64,000 nt of DNA from an endosymbiont of unidentified scaly snail isolate Monju (GTDB lineage Bacteria; Pseudomonadota; Gammaproteobacteria; Chromatiales; Chromatiaceae), in the NCBI RefSeq assembly GCF_000801295.1, contig NZ_AP012978.1, positions 1,054,001 to 1,118,000 on the forward strand, in the 5' to 3' direction. The position numbers and the translations under genes were made by a program. The notes under the pieces were generated by a model. The model was given only the letters and a program-made list of their open reading frames with translations, searched no databases and was not told the origin of the DNA. Below are positions 39,159 to 50,619 of the stretch, one piece after another (position 1 is the stretch's first letter; every line of letters begins with the position of its first letter).

Positions 39159-39927
39159 AGCGCCTCCTGGGGGCTGCCGTCGGGGCTTGTACGTTGGACC
39201 GGCCGTGCCGATGCCCGGTTGCGCGAGCCGTGGCTCTCGTGCGGGGCGTGCCGCCGATCTCGTCGTCGGCGAGGTCATGGTATCTGCTCGGCTTGCCTGG
39301 CGTGGACATGCTGCCAGCTTGTCTCGTCATCGCGGCGTGGCCTGCGATAGTAGCAGCACCGTTCTCTGGTTGGGTATGCCGGTGCGTTGTCTGTGCGATA
39401 TGTCTCCGATCCTGCGTTCTGTACGCCTTGCGCTGCATCCCCTCCGCTCGTTCGGTCAGCGTTTTTCCTGGACGGACGCGCCGTGCGATGTGGAGAGCAC
39501 CGATTGGAGCGCCTGGCGTCGTGGGGTATGGGCACCAATGCGCTGGCCACTGCGCTGCGGTGGCCCGCTGTTTCAACGGCACGCCGATGTACTGGATGAA
39601 CCTTCAGGCGGTTTATGAGTTGAATGCGGCACGGCACAAGCAGAACGAGATTGTGCGCGAGGTGCTGCCGTTGCAGAGGGCTTCTTGCAGTCCGGAAGAT
39701 CGGATCGCTGTTCTTTCAGCAGAAAGGGAACGAATCGTCACCCTTTGTCGCGCCTCGCGGGCGATCTCAAGTGTCTACCAGCGTCCCTGTACGCTGCTCC
39801 CTATCGACCTCGGTTCAGTCGTGAACGCGCGATCCAGTGACCGCGCTAAAAGACTCAAAACAGGTTCACTCACTTGCAAGGCAGAAGCTGGAGACTGGTC
39901 CAGCGCTGCCTTGAAGTGACCAACGTG
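39159..39927. other. Intergenic region, no gene supported
   Basis: About 770 bp lie between sdaA and moeA. Open frames on both strands give compositionally odd, Cys/Arg-rich translations with no recognisable domain. The last 250 bp are clearly lower in GC than the surroundings. I see no RNA gene. Confidence 0.45.
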
Positions 39928-41199
39928 TCAGAACAGCGTGGCGAACGGTTGCACTCGCACCTTGTCGCCTGGCTTGACATCGGCCTGCTCTTCGTCGAGC
40001 AGGATGAAGCAGTTGCCGCGGCTCATCGAGGTGAGGATGCCGGAGCCCTGCTGGCCCACGCTCTCCACGACAAAGGAGCCGTCGTCCTGCTGCGAGAGTA
40101 TGCCACGCAGAAACTCGAAACGTCCCGGCCGCTTGCGCAGCGCTGAGGTGCAGACGGCATCGAGTATGAAGGGCTTCCAGCGCGTTCCGCTGGCCAGCTG
40201 TTGCAGCGCCGGCAACACGAACTGGTAGAAGGTGACCATGACCGCCACGGGGTTGCCCGGCAGCCCGAAGAAGAGGGCATTACCCAGCTTCCCATAGGCG
40301 AGGGGGCGTCCGGGCTTCATGGCGATCTTCCAGAAGCGCATCTCGCCCAGCTCTTCCAGTATGGGCTTGGTGTAGTCGGCCTCGCCTACCGAGACGCCGC
40401 CCGAGGTGATCACCACGTCGGCCAGCTGCCCGGCGGTCTGAAACGCCTCGCGCAGCGCTTCCGGTTCATCGCGTACCACCCCCAGGTCGAGAATGTCGGC
40501 GTCGAGACGGCGGAGCATGCCGTGCAGGCTGTATCGGTTGCTGTCGTACACCTCGCCTTCGCCCAGCGTTTCGCCAATGCCCCGCAGCTCGTCGCCGGTG
40601 GAGAAGAAGGCCACTCTCACGCGTCGGCACACAAAGACTTCGCCGATGCCGATGGAGGCGAGAATGCCGAGATCGGCCGGGGTGAGGCGTTTGCCCGCAT
40701 GCAGCACGGCGCTGCCTGCGGCGATGTCCTCGCCCGCGCTGCGCACGTTCTGGCCACGGCGGTGCCCGCTGCCAATACGTATCCGGCCGTCTTCGAGCGC
40801 CATGACATGCTCCTGCATCACCACGGTGTCGGTGCCCGCCGGCATGGGGGCGCCGGTCATGATGTGCACGCACTGGCCGGGGCCACAGGTGCCATTGAAA
40901 CGGCCGCCCGCCGGCAGGGTGACGATCACTTCCAGGTCGACATAGGCATCTTCCGGCAGCTGACTGCCGTCGAGGGCGTAGCCGTCCATGGCGGAGTTGT
41001 CATGGCCCGGCACATTGATGGGCGAGATCACGTCGCGGGCGAGCACCCGGCCCAGGGCAGAGCGCAGGGCCACCCGCTCTTCACCCTGCAGAGCGGGCAG
41101 CGATGAGAGAATCTTCTCCCTGGCCTGATGGACGGTGAGAACCTGGGGCTCCCGGTCGTCAGCGCAGCTGGGAGCAGTGCGGATGATATGGCTCTGCAT
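39928..41199 (-). CDS. moeA: Molybdopterin molybdotransferase MoeA
   Basis: A 423-residue enzyme that inserts molybdate (or tungstate) into adenylylated molybdopterin. Domain signatures NVPGHDNSAMDGYAL, MTGAPMPAGTDTVVMQE, TGDELRGIGETL, ITSGGVSVGEADYTK and FGLPGNPVAVMVTF are all visible. The start ATG at 41199 follows AGGAG and lies inside the end of mobB (overlap of 41 bp). It ends a minus-strand operon with the tungstate transporter, which suggests supply of W or Mo cofactor. Confidence 0.95.
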   Translation of the reverse strand: MQSHIIRTAPSCADDREPQVLTVHQAREKILSSLPALQGEERVALRSALGRVLARDVISPINVPGHDNSAMDGYALDGSQLPEDAYVDLEVIVTLPAGGRFNGTCGPGQCVHIMTGAPMPAGTDTVVMQEHVMALEDGRIRIGSGHRRGQNVRSAGEDIAAGSAVLHAGKRLTPADLGILASIGIGEVFVCRRVRVAFFSTGDELRGIGETLGEGEVYDSNRYSLHGMLRRLDADILDLGVVRDEPEALREAFQTAGQLADVVITSGGVSVGEADYTKPILEELGEMRFWKIAMKPGRPLAYGKLGNALFFGLPGNPVAVMVTFYQFVLPALQQLASGTRWKPFILDAVCTSALRKRPGRFEFLRGILSQQDDGSFVVESVGQQGSGILTSMSRGNCFILLDEEQADVKPGDKVRVQPFATLF

Positions 41200-41728
41200 G
41201 TTCTGAGCTCCTGTGTTGGTCAATGAACCAGAAGATGAACTGAGCGATCTTCTCTGGTTGATTGATGTCGAGCTGGGGCAGAGAGGTCTCCAGCGGAGTG
41301 TCGGCCGCCACGGCGATGATGTGGCGGTCGTGGGGGTGGAGAAGCGGCTTGCCCAGGGCGCGGCGGTGCAGCTCGATTTTGGGAAAAGCCGCCCGTTTAT
41401 AGCCCTCCACCAGCACCAGGTCAAGCTGGGCCGGGTCCAGGCAGTGAAGAACTTCCTCCAGTGCGGGTTCTCCTGCTTCTTCCCGCATCTCTCTGATCAT
41501 GGCGATGCGTTTGCGCGAGGCGACCAGCACCTGGTCGGCACCTGCCGAGCGGAGTTGGTAGCTGTCCTTGCCCGGCTGATCGACCTCGAAACTGTGGTGG
41601 GCATGCTTGATGACGGCTATGGTCAGGCCCTTGTTTTTCAGGATGGGCAACAGCTTCTGCAGCAGATGGGTCTTGCCGGTGCCGCTGTAGGCGCTGAAGC
41701 CCAGCAGGGGAACGGGGTATTGGATCAT
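41159..41728 (-). CDS. mobB: Molybdopterin-guanine dinucleotide biosynthesis protein MobB
   Basis: A 189-residue GTP-binding protein with P-loop GFSAYSGTGKTHLL near residues 10-23 and the segments VIKHAHHSFEVDQPGKDSYQ and LVEGYKRAAFPKIEL typical of MobB, an accessory factor of MobA. It overlaps mobA by four bases and moeA by 41. Confidence 0.95.
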   Translation of the reverse strand: MIQYPVPLLGFSAYSGTGKTHLLQKLLPILKNKGLTIAVIKHAHHSFEVDQPGKDSYQLRSAGADQVLVASRKRIAMIREMREEAGEPALEEVLHCLDPAQLDLVLVEGYKRAAFPKIELHRRALGKPLLHPHDRHIIAVAADTPLETSLPQLDINQPEKIAQFIFWFIDQHRSSEHAEPYHPHCSQLR

Positions 41729-42319
41729 CGGTCCTGCCCACCTCCTTCCAGTTCGTTGCGCTCGTCCAGCGTATTGATGTTGACGAAGGCCTCCGGCCGA
41801 TCGGAGAAGTTCACCACCGCCATGCGGTGCTGTGCGTACCAGTGGTCGATCTTTCTCTTGCCGCTGCCGAGGTAGGACGCCAGGTCACCCGACAGCGCTG
41901 TGGTGATCAGGGCATGCACCGGTTGCAGACGGTCACCGTCGTGGGCCACGGCGATCTCGGCGTCCGCATCGGCCATGGCGCGCCAGAGTCGCGCACCAAG
42001 ATCCGCAGGCGGGCGCGGGACGTCGCAGGGAACCACCAGCAGCAGCGGGGTGGGGGCCTTTTTCATGGCGGCCAGGATGCCGGCCAGCGGTCCCTGAAAG
42101 CCCTCCAGCTCGTCGGAAAGCACAGGATGGCCGAAGCGGGCATACGCCGGCTGATTGCGGTTCGCATTGATGAGAAGGTGGGAGACCTGAGGCTCGATCG
42201 CTTCGATCACATGGGCGACGAGAGGCCGGCCCTTGAGTTCCACCAGGCCCTTGTCCTTGCCGCCCATGCGGCGTCCCATGCCGCCGGCCAGTATCACAGC
42301 AGTCATCTGAGGCTGTTGC

Positions 42320-42327
<8 letters not shown>
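41725..42327 (-). CDS. mobA: Molybdenum cofactor guanylyltransferase MobA
   Basis: A 200-residue enzyme attaching GMP to molybdopterin. The nucleotide-binding start TAVILAGGMGRRMGGKDKGL and the metal-binding VVPCDVPRPP are diagnostic. The ATG at 42327 follows GGCGGG and overlaps the end of the ABC ATPase gene; an ATG at 42306 is an alternative. Confidence 0.95.
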
Positions 42328-43038
<711 letters not shown>

Positions 43039-43042
<4 letters not shown>

Positions 43043-43740
43043 GACGTTTGCACCCCTTTTCCTTGCACGTAATGGAGGAGTCCGTTCAGCGTGAACGCAA
43101 GCAGCAGCAGAATGGCGCCCAGTGCGATGCCTTGGGCAAACTCCCCTTTGCTGGTTTCCAGCGCGATGGCAGTGGGGATGTTGCGGGTGTAGTTGAGAAT
43201 GTTTCCACCCAGCATCATCGAGGCGCCCACCTCGGCGATGATCCGTCCATAGGCGGCCAGCAGCGCGGCGAGCAGGCCGAAGCGGGTCTCCCTGATCACC
43301 ACGAAAAAGGCGCGCAGGGGAGAGGCGCCCAGAGTGCGCGCGGTCTCCCATGCGCGTTTGTCGGCCGACTGCAGGGCGGCATGGCCCATCGCCACCAGGA
43401 TCGGAAAGGCCAGTGCGATCTGCCCCAGCACCATGGCCGACTGGGTGAACAGCAGGCGCCAGTCACCCAGCGGCCCTCTGTTGGAGAGCAGCAGATAGAG
43501 CGTCAATCCCACCACCACGGCCGGCACCGACAGCAGCGTGCTGAAGAGTGACACCAGCACCCGCCGCCCTGGAAAACGCAGATAGGCCAGAACAAAGGCG
43601 ATAAGCATTGCCGGCGGCGTGGCGATGAACATGGCGGTGCCAGAAACCTTGAAGGAGATGGCGATGATCTGCCATAGCGCCTCGTCGCCGCTGATCAGCA
43701 GCTCCAGGGCCTTTTCAGTGGCTTCAAGCAGCGCGCTCAT
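43039..43740 (-). CDS. tupB: Tungstate ABC transporter permease
   Basis: A 233-residue permease with about five membrane segments and the ABC-permease loop ETARTLGASPLRAFFVVI that docks on the ATPase. The segment AEVGASMMLGGNI is typical of TupB/ModB-like permeases. It starts one base after the receptor gene stop and overlaps tupC by four bases. Confidence 0.92.
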
Positions 43741-43741
43741 G

Positions 43742-44599
43742 TTACGGCTTCAGCAGAGCGACTTCGTCGGCCTTGGCGTCGGGCTTGAAAAGCTGCTGGC
43801 CGTGGAGGGTGAAGGTGGCGATGCGGGTCTGCCCTTCCTTGCCGGTCATCCAGCGGATCAGCGCCATGGCCCCCTCGTGGTTGACGTGCGGGTGAACCTT
43901 GGGATTGACCGCAATGATGCCGTAAGGGTTGAACAGCAGCGGGTCGCCCTCGAAGGCGATGCGCAGCGGCAGTTTCTCCTGGTAGGCGAGCCAGGTGCCG
44001 CGGTCGGTGAGGGTATAGGTGCCCAGCTCTCCGGCAATTTGCAGCACCTTGCCCATGCCCTGGCCGGCTTCACGGTACCATTTTCCTTCAGGCTTCACCC
44101 CGGCCTTCTTCCACAGACCCAGTTCCTTTTTGTGGGTGCCCGAATCGTCTCCGCGGGAGATGAAGAGCGCCTCATGCCGAGCGATCTTGCGAAAAGCGTC
44201 TTCGGCATCGCGGGAGTCGCGAACGCCGGCAGGATCGTCGGCCGGCCCAACCAGAACGAAATCATTGTACATGACGCTGAAACGCCGCTCGCCGTATCCT
44301 TCCTTGACGAATTTGTCTTCGGCCTTGCGTGCGTGCACCAGTACCACGTCCACATCGCCGTCGCGGCCCATGCGCAGTGCCTTGCCGGTGCCCACAGCAA
44401 TCACATGCACCTTGTATCCGCTGCTCTTTTCGAAGTGTGGCAGCAGTGCCTGCAACAGCCCCGAGTTGTCGGTACTGGTGGTGGTTGCCAACCGGATCAC
44501 CTGCTGCGGCTCACCGGCCTGCGCAACAGAAAACTGAAGCGCTGAAAGTGTGATCAGCAAAAGGGGAAAGATGCGCATGAAAATGTTCCGATCGTTCAT
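43742..44599 (-). CDS. tupA: Tungstate-binding periplasmic protein TupA
   Basis: A 285-residue binding protein, with signal peptide MRIFPLLLITLSALQFSVAQA preceded by seven residues if the ATG at 44599 is used; ATG 44578 is the alternative. The ligand loop IRLATTTSTDNSGLL near the mature N-terminus and a later SRGDDSGTHKKE are the TupA anion-binding motifs. First gene of the tup-mob-moe operon. The ATG at 44597-44599 directly abuts the IS3 element, so the native promoter region is gone. Confidence 0.93.
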   Translation of the reverse strand: MNDRNIFMRIFPLLLITLSALQFSVAQAGEPQQVIRLATTTSTDNSGLLQALLPHFEKSSGYKVHVIAVGTGKALRMGRDGDVDVVLVHARKAEDKFVKEGYGERRFSVMYNDFVLVGPADDPAGVRDSRDAEDAFRKIARHEALFISRGDDSGTHKKELGLWKKAGVKPEGKWYREAGQGMGKVLQIAGELGTYTLTDRGTWLAYQEKLPLRIAFEGDPLLFNPYGIIAVNPKVHPHVNHEGAMALIRWMTGKEGQTRIATFTLHGQQLFKPDAKADEVALLKP

Positions 44600-44651
44600 G
44601 TGAACCGTCCCGGGTTTCCCGGAGACTCCATTTCTTGAGAGGATAGAGTCT

Positions 44652-45871
<1,220 letters not shown>

Positions 45872-45911
45872 CTCAAACAAAACAGTCTCCGGAATATCCG
45901 GGGCGGTTCAC

Positions 45912-46533
45912 CATTCACCCCGAGCCGTTCACTGTGGTGGCGCGCGCCGATGCCGGCATCAAGAACTTCGACGACCTGAAGGGCAAGCGTGTCAACGTGG
46001 GTAACCCGGGTTCCGGTCAGCGCGGCACGATGGAAGTTGTGATGAAGGCCAAGGGCTGGACCATGAAGGACTTCAAGCTGGCTTCCGAGCTGAAGTCTTC
46101 CGAGCAGTCCAAGGCGCTGTGCGACAACAAGATCGACGCCATGGTGTTCACCGTCGGTCACCCCTCCGGCTCGATCAAGGAGGCCACCACTTCCTGTGAT
46201 GCAGTGCTGGTGAACGTCACCGGTCCGGCGATCGACAAGCTGGTTGCCGACCACGACTACTACCGCAAGGCCACCATTCCGGGTGGCATGTATCGCGGCA
46301 ACCCCAACGACGTACAGACCTTCGGCGTGGGCGCCACCCTGGTGACCTCGGCCAAGGCGCCTGACGAAGTCATCTACAACCTGGTGAAGGCGGTGTTCGA
46401 GAACTTCGACACCTTCCGTAAGCTGCATCCTGCCTTCAACAACCTGAAGAAGGAAGAGGTGATCAAGGATGGCCTGTCCGCTCCGCTGCACCCGGGTGCG
46501 GTCAAGTACTACAAGGAAGTCGGTCTGATGTGA
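45912..46533 (+). pseudogene. TAXI-type TRAP solute receptor, 5' part lost
   Basis: About 205 C-terminal residues of a TAXI-family periplasmic receptor remain: [31 protein letters not shown], then VMKAKGW, and the end [10 protein letters not shown]. The family normally has about 320 residues, so the signal peptide and first third are missing, cut by the IS3 element. The IS frame runs into it only by chance. The TRAP permease downstream therefore lacks its own receptor here. Confidence 0.9.
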
Positions 46534-46593
46534 CCGCCTGACGACAAGAAAGACCTCGCACACGAGGCTGTTCTCAACGAGGGGGGACCGTCC

Positions 46594-49182
46594 ATGGCCC
46601 AGGACGACAAGCAAGCTGTGCCCGATCTTCAGACCGCCGAGGCGATCATTGCCGAGGCCGATACCGGGGCCCGGGCGCCCAAGGGAAAACTGCCCAAGGC
46701 ACTGCTGTTCGGCATACCGCTGGTCTGGTCACTGTTCCAGCTGTGGTATTCGTCGCCACTGCCGTTTACCTTCAATTTCTTCATTCTGAACGACACCGAG
46801 GCCCGCGCCATCCACCTGGCGTTTTCCATCCTCCTGGCGTTCATTGCCTATCCCACCTTCCGCTCCTCCCCGCGTGACTATATTCCCGTGCAGGACTGGA
46901 TCGTGGGCCTGGTCGGCGCCTTCTGTGCCGCCTACCTGTACATCTTCTACGCGGAGCTGGCCGACCGTCCCGGCAACCCGACCAACGTCGACCTGGTGGT
47001 GGCGGTGACCGGTATGGCGATACTGCTCGAAGCCACGCGCCGTGCCCTGGGGCCACCGCTGATGGTGGTCGCCGGCGTGTTCATGCTCTATGCCTTTGCC
47101 GGTCCCTGGATGCCGGACGTGATCGCGCACAAGGGGGCCAGCCTGACCAAGGGCATGGGGCACTACTGGCTGTCCACCGAGGGCGTGTTCGGCATCGCGC
47201 TGGGCGTCTCGACCAGCATGGTGTTCATGTTCGTGCTGTTCGGCTCGCTGCTCGAGCGTGCCGGTGCAGGCAACTATTTCATTCGCGTCGCCTTCGCCGC
47301 CATGGGGCACATGCGCGGCGGGCCGGCCAAGGCGGCGGTGGTGTCTTCGGCGCTGACCGGCATGGTGTCGGGCTCGTCGATCGCCAACGTGGTCACTACC
47401 GGCACCTTCACTATTCCCTTGATGCGCCGCGTGGGCTTCAGCGCCGAGAAGGCAGGTGCGGTCGAGGTGGCCTCGTCCACCAACGGTCAGCTCACGCCAC
47501 CCATCATGGGCGCGGCGGCCTTCCTGATGGTGGAATATGTAGGCATTTCCTACATTGAGGTCATCAAGCACGCCTTCCTGCCGGCGCTGATCTCCTACAT
47601 CGCCCTGGTCTACATCGTGCACCTCGAGGCCTGCAAGCTGAACCTCAAGGGTCTGCCGCGTCGCAAGCCCAGCAATCTGCTGCGTGCACTGACCAGCTTC
47701 CTGTTCACGGTCCTGGTGCTCATGGTGCTCACCGCCGTGGTCTACTACGGTCTGGGCTGGATCAAGACCGTGGCTGGCGAGGCCACGCTCTGGGTGGCTT
47801 CGGCGCTGCTGGTGGCCGCCTACATCAGCCTGGTCAAGCTGGCCTGTACCGTGCCCGAACTGGACACCAGCCACGAGATCACCGAACTGCCCGATCTGAA
47901 GGAGACGGCCACCGCCGGCTACTACTTCCTGCTGCCGGTGGTGGTACTGATCTGGTCGCTCACCGTGGAGCGGCTGTCGCCCGGTCTGTCGGCCTTCTGG
48001 GCCACGGTGTTCATGATGTTTGTGCTGCTCACCCAGCGCCCGATCAAGGCCTTCTTCCGTGGCCAGACCGGGCAGGGCCATACCCTGCGTGACGGCTTCG
48101 ATGATCTGCTGCACGGCCTGTCGGAAGGCGCGCGCAACATGATCGGTATCGGCGTGGCGACTGCGGCGGCCGGCATCGTGGTGGGCACGGTGACACTCAC
48201 TGGCATCGGCCTGGTGATGACCGAGTTCGTGGAGTTCATCTCCGGTGGCAACCTGCCGCTGATCCTGCTGTTCACCGCAATGATCAGTCTGATCCTGGGC
48301 ATGGGTCTGCCGACCACCGCCAACTACATCGTGGTCTCTACCCTGATGGCCCCGGTGATCGTCACCCTGGGTGCGGAGCAGGGATTGATCGTGCCGCTGG
48401 TGGCGGTGCACCTTTTCGTGTTCTATTTCGGCATCCTCGCCGACGATACCCCGCCGGTAGGACTGGCGGCCTTTGCCGCGGCGGCCATTTCGCAGGGTGA
48501 TCCCATCCGCACCGGCATCCAGGGTTTCGCCTACGACATCCGCACCGCCATCCTGCCGTTCATGTTCATCTTCAATACCGAGTTGCTGATGATCGGCGTG
48601 GAAGACCCGATACACGTGGTGGTGGTGATCCTGGGAGCGGTGATCGGCATGCTGACGTTTGCGGCGGCCACCCAAGGATGGTTCTTCACCCGCAACCGTC
48701 TGTGGGAGACCCTGGCGCTGTTGCTGATCACCTTCACCCTGTTCCGCCCGGGTTTCTGGTGGGACCAGATCTATCCGCCATTCGACGAGCATCCGGGCAG
48801 CGAGGTCGTGCAGCTGGCCGCCGCGCAACCGCCCGGCAGCCGCCTGCGCCTGACGGTAGCGGGTGAGAAGGACAGCGGCAAGGCCTTCCGCAAGACGGTG
48901 ATCCTGCCACTGGGCGAGGGGCAGGACGGTAAGGCGCGCCTGCTGGCGGCCGGTATCGAGCTGCGCGAGGAAAATGGCAAGGCGCTGATCGACAACGTGG
49001 TCTTCGGCAGCCCCGCTGAAAAGACCGGGTTGGACTTCGACCAGGAGATCGTCAAGGTGCAGATGCCGACGGGCCGACCAGCCAAGCAATGGGTGTTCGT
49101 GCCCGCCCTGCTGCTGGGACTGATCGTCTTCCTGCAGAAAGCACGCGCGCGCCGGCAGGGACCGGCGACGGCCACCGTTTGA
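46594..49182 (+). CDS. TRAP transporter permease, fused 4TM/12TM
   Basis: An 862-residue fused DctQ-DctM-like permease. The N-terminal small-subunit part holds four helices (about 35-170), followed by the large subunit with GSSIANVVTTGTFTIPLMRR, SSTNGQLTPPIMGAAAFLM and GMGLPTTANYIVVST. After about residue 700 there is a DUF3394-like C-terminal region with a soluble PDZ-like part (NVVFGSPAEKTGLDFDQ) and a last helix. Family members take up carboxylates or other solutes using an ion gradient with TAXI receptors. GAGGGGG precedes the ATG. Confidence 0.93.
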   Translation: MAQDDKQAVPDLQTAEAIIAEADTGARAPKGKLPKALLFGIPLVWSLFQLWYSSPLPFTFNFFILNDTEARAIHLAFSILLAFIAYPTFRSSPRDYIPVQDWIVGLVGAFCAAYLYIFYAELADRPGNPTNVDLVVAVTGMAILLEATRRALGPPLMVVAGVFMLYAFAGPWMPDVIAHKGASLTKGMGHYWLSTEGVFGIALGVSTSMVFMFVLFGSLLERAGAGNYFIRVAFAAMGHMRGGPAKAAVVSSALTGMVSGSSIANVVTTGTFTIPLMRRVGFSAEKAGAVEVASSTNGQLTPPIMGAAAFLMVEYVGISYIEVIKHAFLPALISYIALVYIVHLEACKLNLKGLPRRKPSNLLRALTSFLFTVLVLMVLTAVVYYGLGWIKTVAGEATLWVASALLVAAYISLVKLACTVPELDTSHEITELPDLKETATAGYYFLLPVVVLIWSLTVERLSPGLSAFWATVFMMFVLLTQRPIKAFFRGQTGQGHTLRDGFDDLLHGLSEGARNMIGIGVATAAAGIVVGTVTLTGIGLVMTEFVEFISGGNLPLILLFTAMISLILGMGLPTTANYIVVSTLMAPVIVTLGAEQGLIVPLVAVHLFVFYFGILADDTPPVGLAAFAAAAISQGDPIRTGIQGFAYDIRTAILPFMFIFNTELLMIGVEDPIHVVVVILGAVIGMLTFAAATQGWFFTRNRLWETLALLLITFTLFRPGFWWDQIYPPFDEHPGSEVVQLAAAQPPGSRLRLTVAGEKDSGKAFRKTVILPLGEGQDGKARLLAAGIELREENGKALIDNVVFGSPAEKTGLDFDQEIVKVQMPTGRPAKQWVFVPALLLGLIVFLQKARARRQGPATATV

Positions 49183-49196
49183 GGGAGTATCGCGCC

Positions 49197-49646
49197 ATGT
49201 TCAAGAAGATTCTCTATCCTGTCGACCTGGCCCATGTCGAGTTCGCTGCCGGTTTTGCCTCCGAGGTCGAGCGCGTCGCCGAAACTTTCGGTGCCGAGAT
49301 CGAGGTCATGACCGTGATGCCCGGCTTCGGCATGGCGATCGTGGCCAGCTATTTTCCCCCGGATGCCGAGCAGAGGGCGCGGCGCGAGGTCGAGCGCCAA
49401 CTCGGTGAGTTTGCCAGTAGTGCCTTTTCCCGTCCGGTAAAGATCCGGGTGGAGCAGGGCACGCACTGGAAGCGCATCCTGAGCGTGGCCAAGGAGGACG
49501 CGGTGGACCTGGTGATCATGCCGCACTGCGACAAGGGCTGGGCCGAGAGTGTGCTGGTCGGTTCCTGTGCACAGAAGGTAGCCGAACGCGCGCCCTGCTC
49601 GGTACTGCTGCTGCGGCCTGGCGAGCAGGGTCCCTGCCTGGCCTGA
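49197..49646 (+). CDS. Universal stress protein A family
   Basis: A 149-residue UspA protein: KKILYPVDLAH at the N-terminus and the C-terminal LVGSCAQKVAERAPCSVLLLR in place of the ATP-binding G-x2-G-x9-G(S/T) motif; one glycine is replaced, so ATP binding is uncertain. It lies 14 bp after the TRAP permease. In other TRAP systems (TeaD) such a protein regulates transport. Confidence 0.9.
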   Translation: MFKKILYPVDLAHVEFAAGFASEVERVAETFGAEIEVMTVMPGFGMAIVASYFPPDAEQRARREVERQLGEFASSAFSRPVKIRVEQGTHWKRILSVAKEDAVDLVIMPHCDKGWAESVLVGSCAQKVAERAPCSVLLLRPGEQGPCLA

Positions 49647-49651
49647 ATTGC

Positions 49652-49682
49652 TCCCTCCCAGCCACTCGCTGGCGGGGGAGGG
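49652..49682 (+). terminator. GC-rich hairpin after the TRAP/Usp genes
   Basis: An inverted repeat of CCCTCCC-type and GGGGGAGGG-type arms with an inner AGCCA/TGGC stem lies just after the usp stop. No T run follows, so termination would be weak or Rho-assisted. Confidence 0.4.
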
Positions 49683-49953
49683 TGCGTGGGTGGCCATGTA
49701 CACGCCGCGTTTCCACCGCCCCAATGCCGAAGGGAACTGGGACATCAAGGTCGCTGTTGGCTCGCGCCGGGTTCCTCTGAACGCGTTACCACAGCCGCTC
49801 GCAGATCAGGTCGAAGTTTCCTGAGCATGCATCGTCTGATTCGGACGAGGGCACGATGCTCCCGGCTTACTGGCGCGACGTTCATCAGACCATCTCGAAG
49901 CAGTCCATGAAACGGGGAGCCGCCCCTGGAGGGATGGCCAGATGCATTCGCCC

Positions 49954-50376
49954 TCAGACAGAAAACCAGTCGGGAGCGGCACCTTCACGGAACCGTTGCC
50001 TGAACCAATCCAATGCCTTGCCCTGGTTGCGGCATAGAAGGTCTCGCAGAGCGTCAGCACCTTGTCCACGGGAACGAGATCTTCCACCGCAATGCGCAAT
50101 TCCGCCTCCCAGCCGGTGGCGATGCGCCGGACGTTGCGCACCAGGCCGTCCGCCATCCTGAGCAGATCCCGCCCTTCGCGCAGCAGTGCCGCGCTGGCGC
50201 ACGCGATGCCCTCGCCGGTTGAACAGGGCCACGTCCAGGCTGTCCTCGAGCTTCTGAATGGCGTAGGTTACCGACGAGGGGACGCGGTGGAGTTCCTCGG
50301 CCGCGCCGGCAAAGCTGCCACGGCGGGCGATGGCAGCCAGAACCAGCAGGGCATCCAGGTTGATTTCGGGCCTCAT
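49954..50376 (-). pseudogene. LysR-type regulator, decayed
   Basis: The first 60 residues form a good LysR helix-turn-helix (INLDALLVLAAIARRGSFAG, PSSVTYAIQKLEDSL, FNRRGHRVR). Then the frame breaks near 50195, where the usual L-T-P-A-G is missing, and the next segment (ALLREGRDLLRMADGLVR, then ELRIAVEDLVP) continues in another frame. The original frame resumes only with the C-terminal tail GKALDWFRQRFREG. Most of the effector domain is lost: about 420 bp instead of 900. It is divergent from an Old Yellow Enzyme gene it probably regulated. The 300 bp between this remnant and the usp gene hold nothing else I can support. Confidence 0.8.
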
Positions 50377-50619
50377 GTTCGATTTTTTCGAAAAAACAGC
50401 ACGTGTTTTTTCACTATATCTCGAGGCCTTCCCTTTTTACCATGCGCTTCGTTGTTCGAATGAGTGAATCAAGCGGGAATGGCGTCGCCTCAGGCAGCCT
50501 GGCACCTCCTCGGATCAACAGGGCCTGCCCCTCTTCTCCACCAGATCGAGATCTGGCCGTCCGATGGAGCACGCATCCACCCGATTCACTCAAGCCACCC
50601 ACATCCGGAGACTGAGAAA

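Noticed and set aside
39194-39919. 242-codon open frame between sdaA and moeA
   Set aside because: Composition is unlike the neighbouring proteins (many Cys and Arg), there is no domain and no ribosome-binding site; considered a chance frame.
46729-49089. 786-codon minus-strand frame opposite the TRAP permease
   Set aside because: His/Gln/Gly-rich mirror translation of a membrane protein gene; no independent support.
49806-50156. Separate small gene opposite the intergenic DNA after usp
   Set aside because: Its first half is the out-of-frame middle part of the decayed LysR gene and the rest has no similarity.
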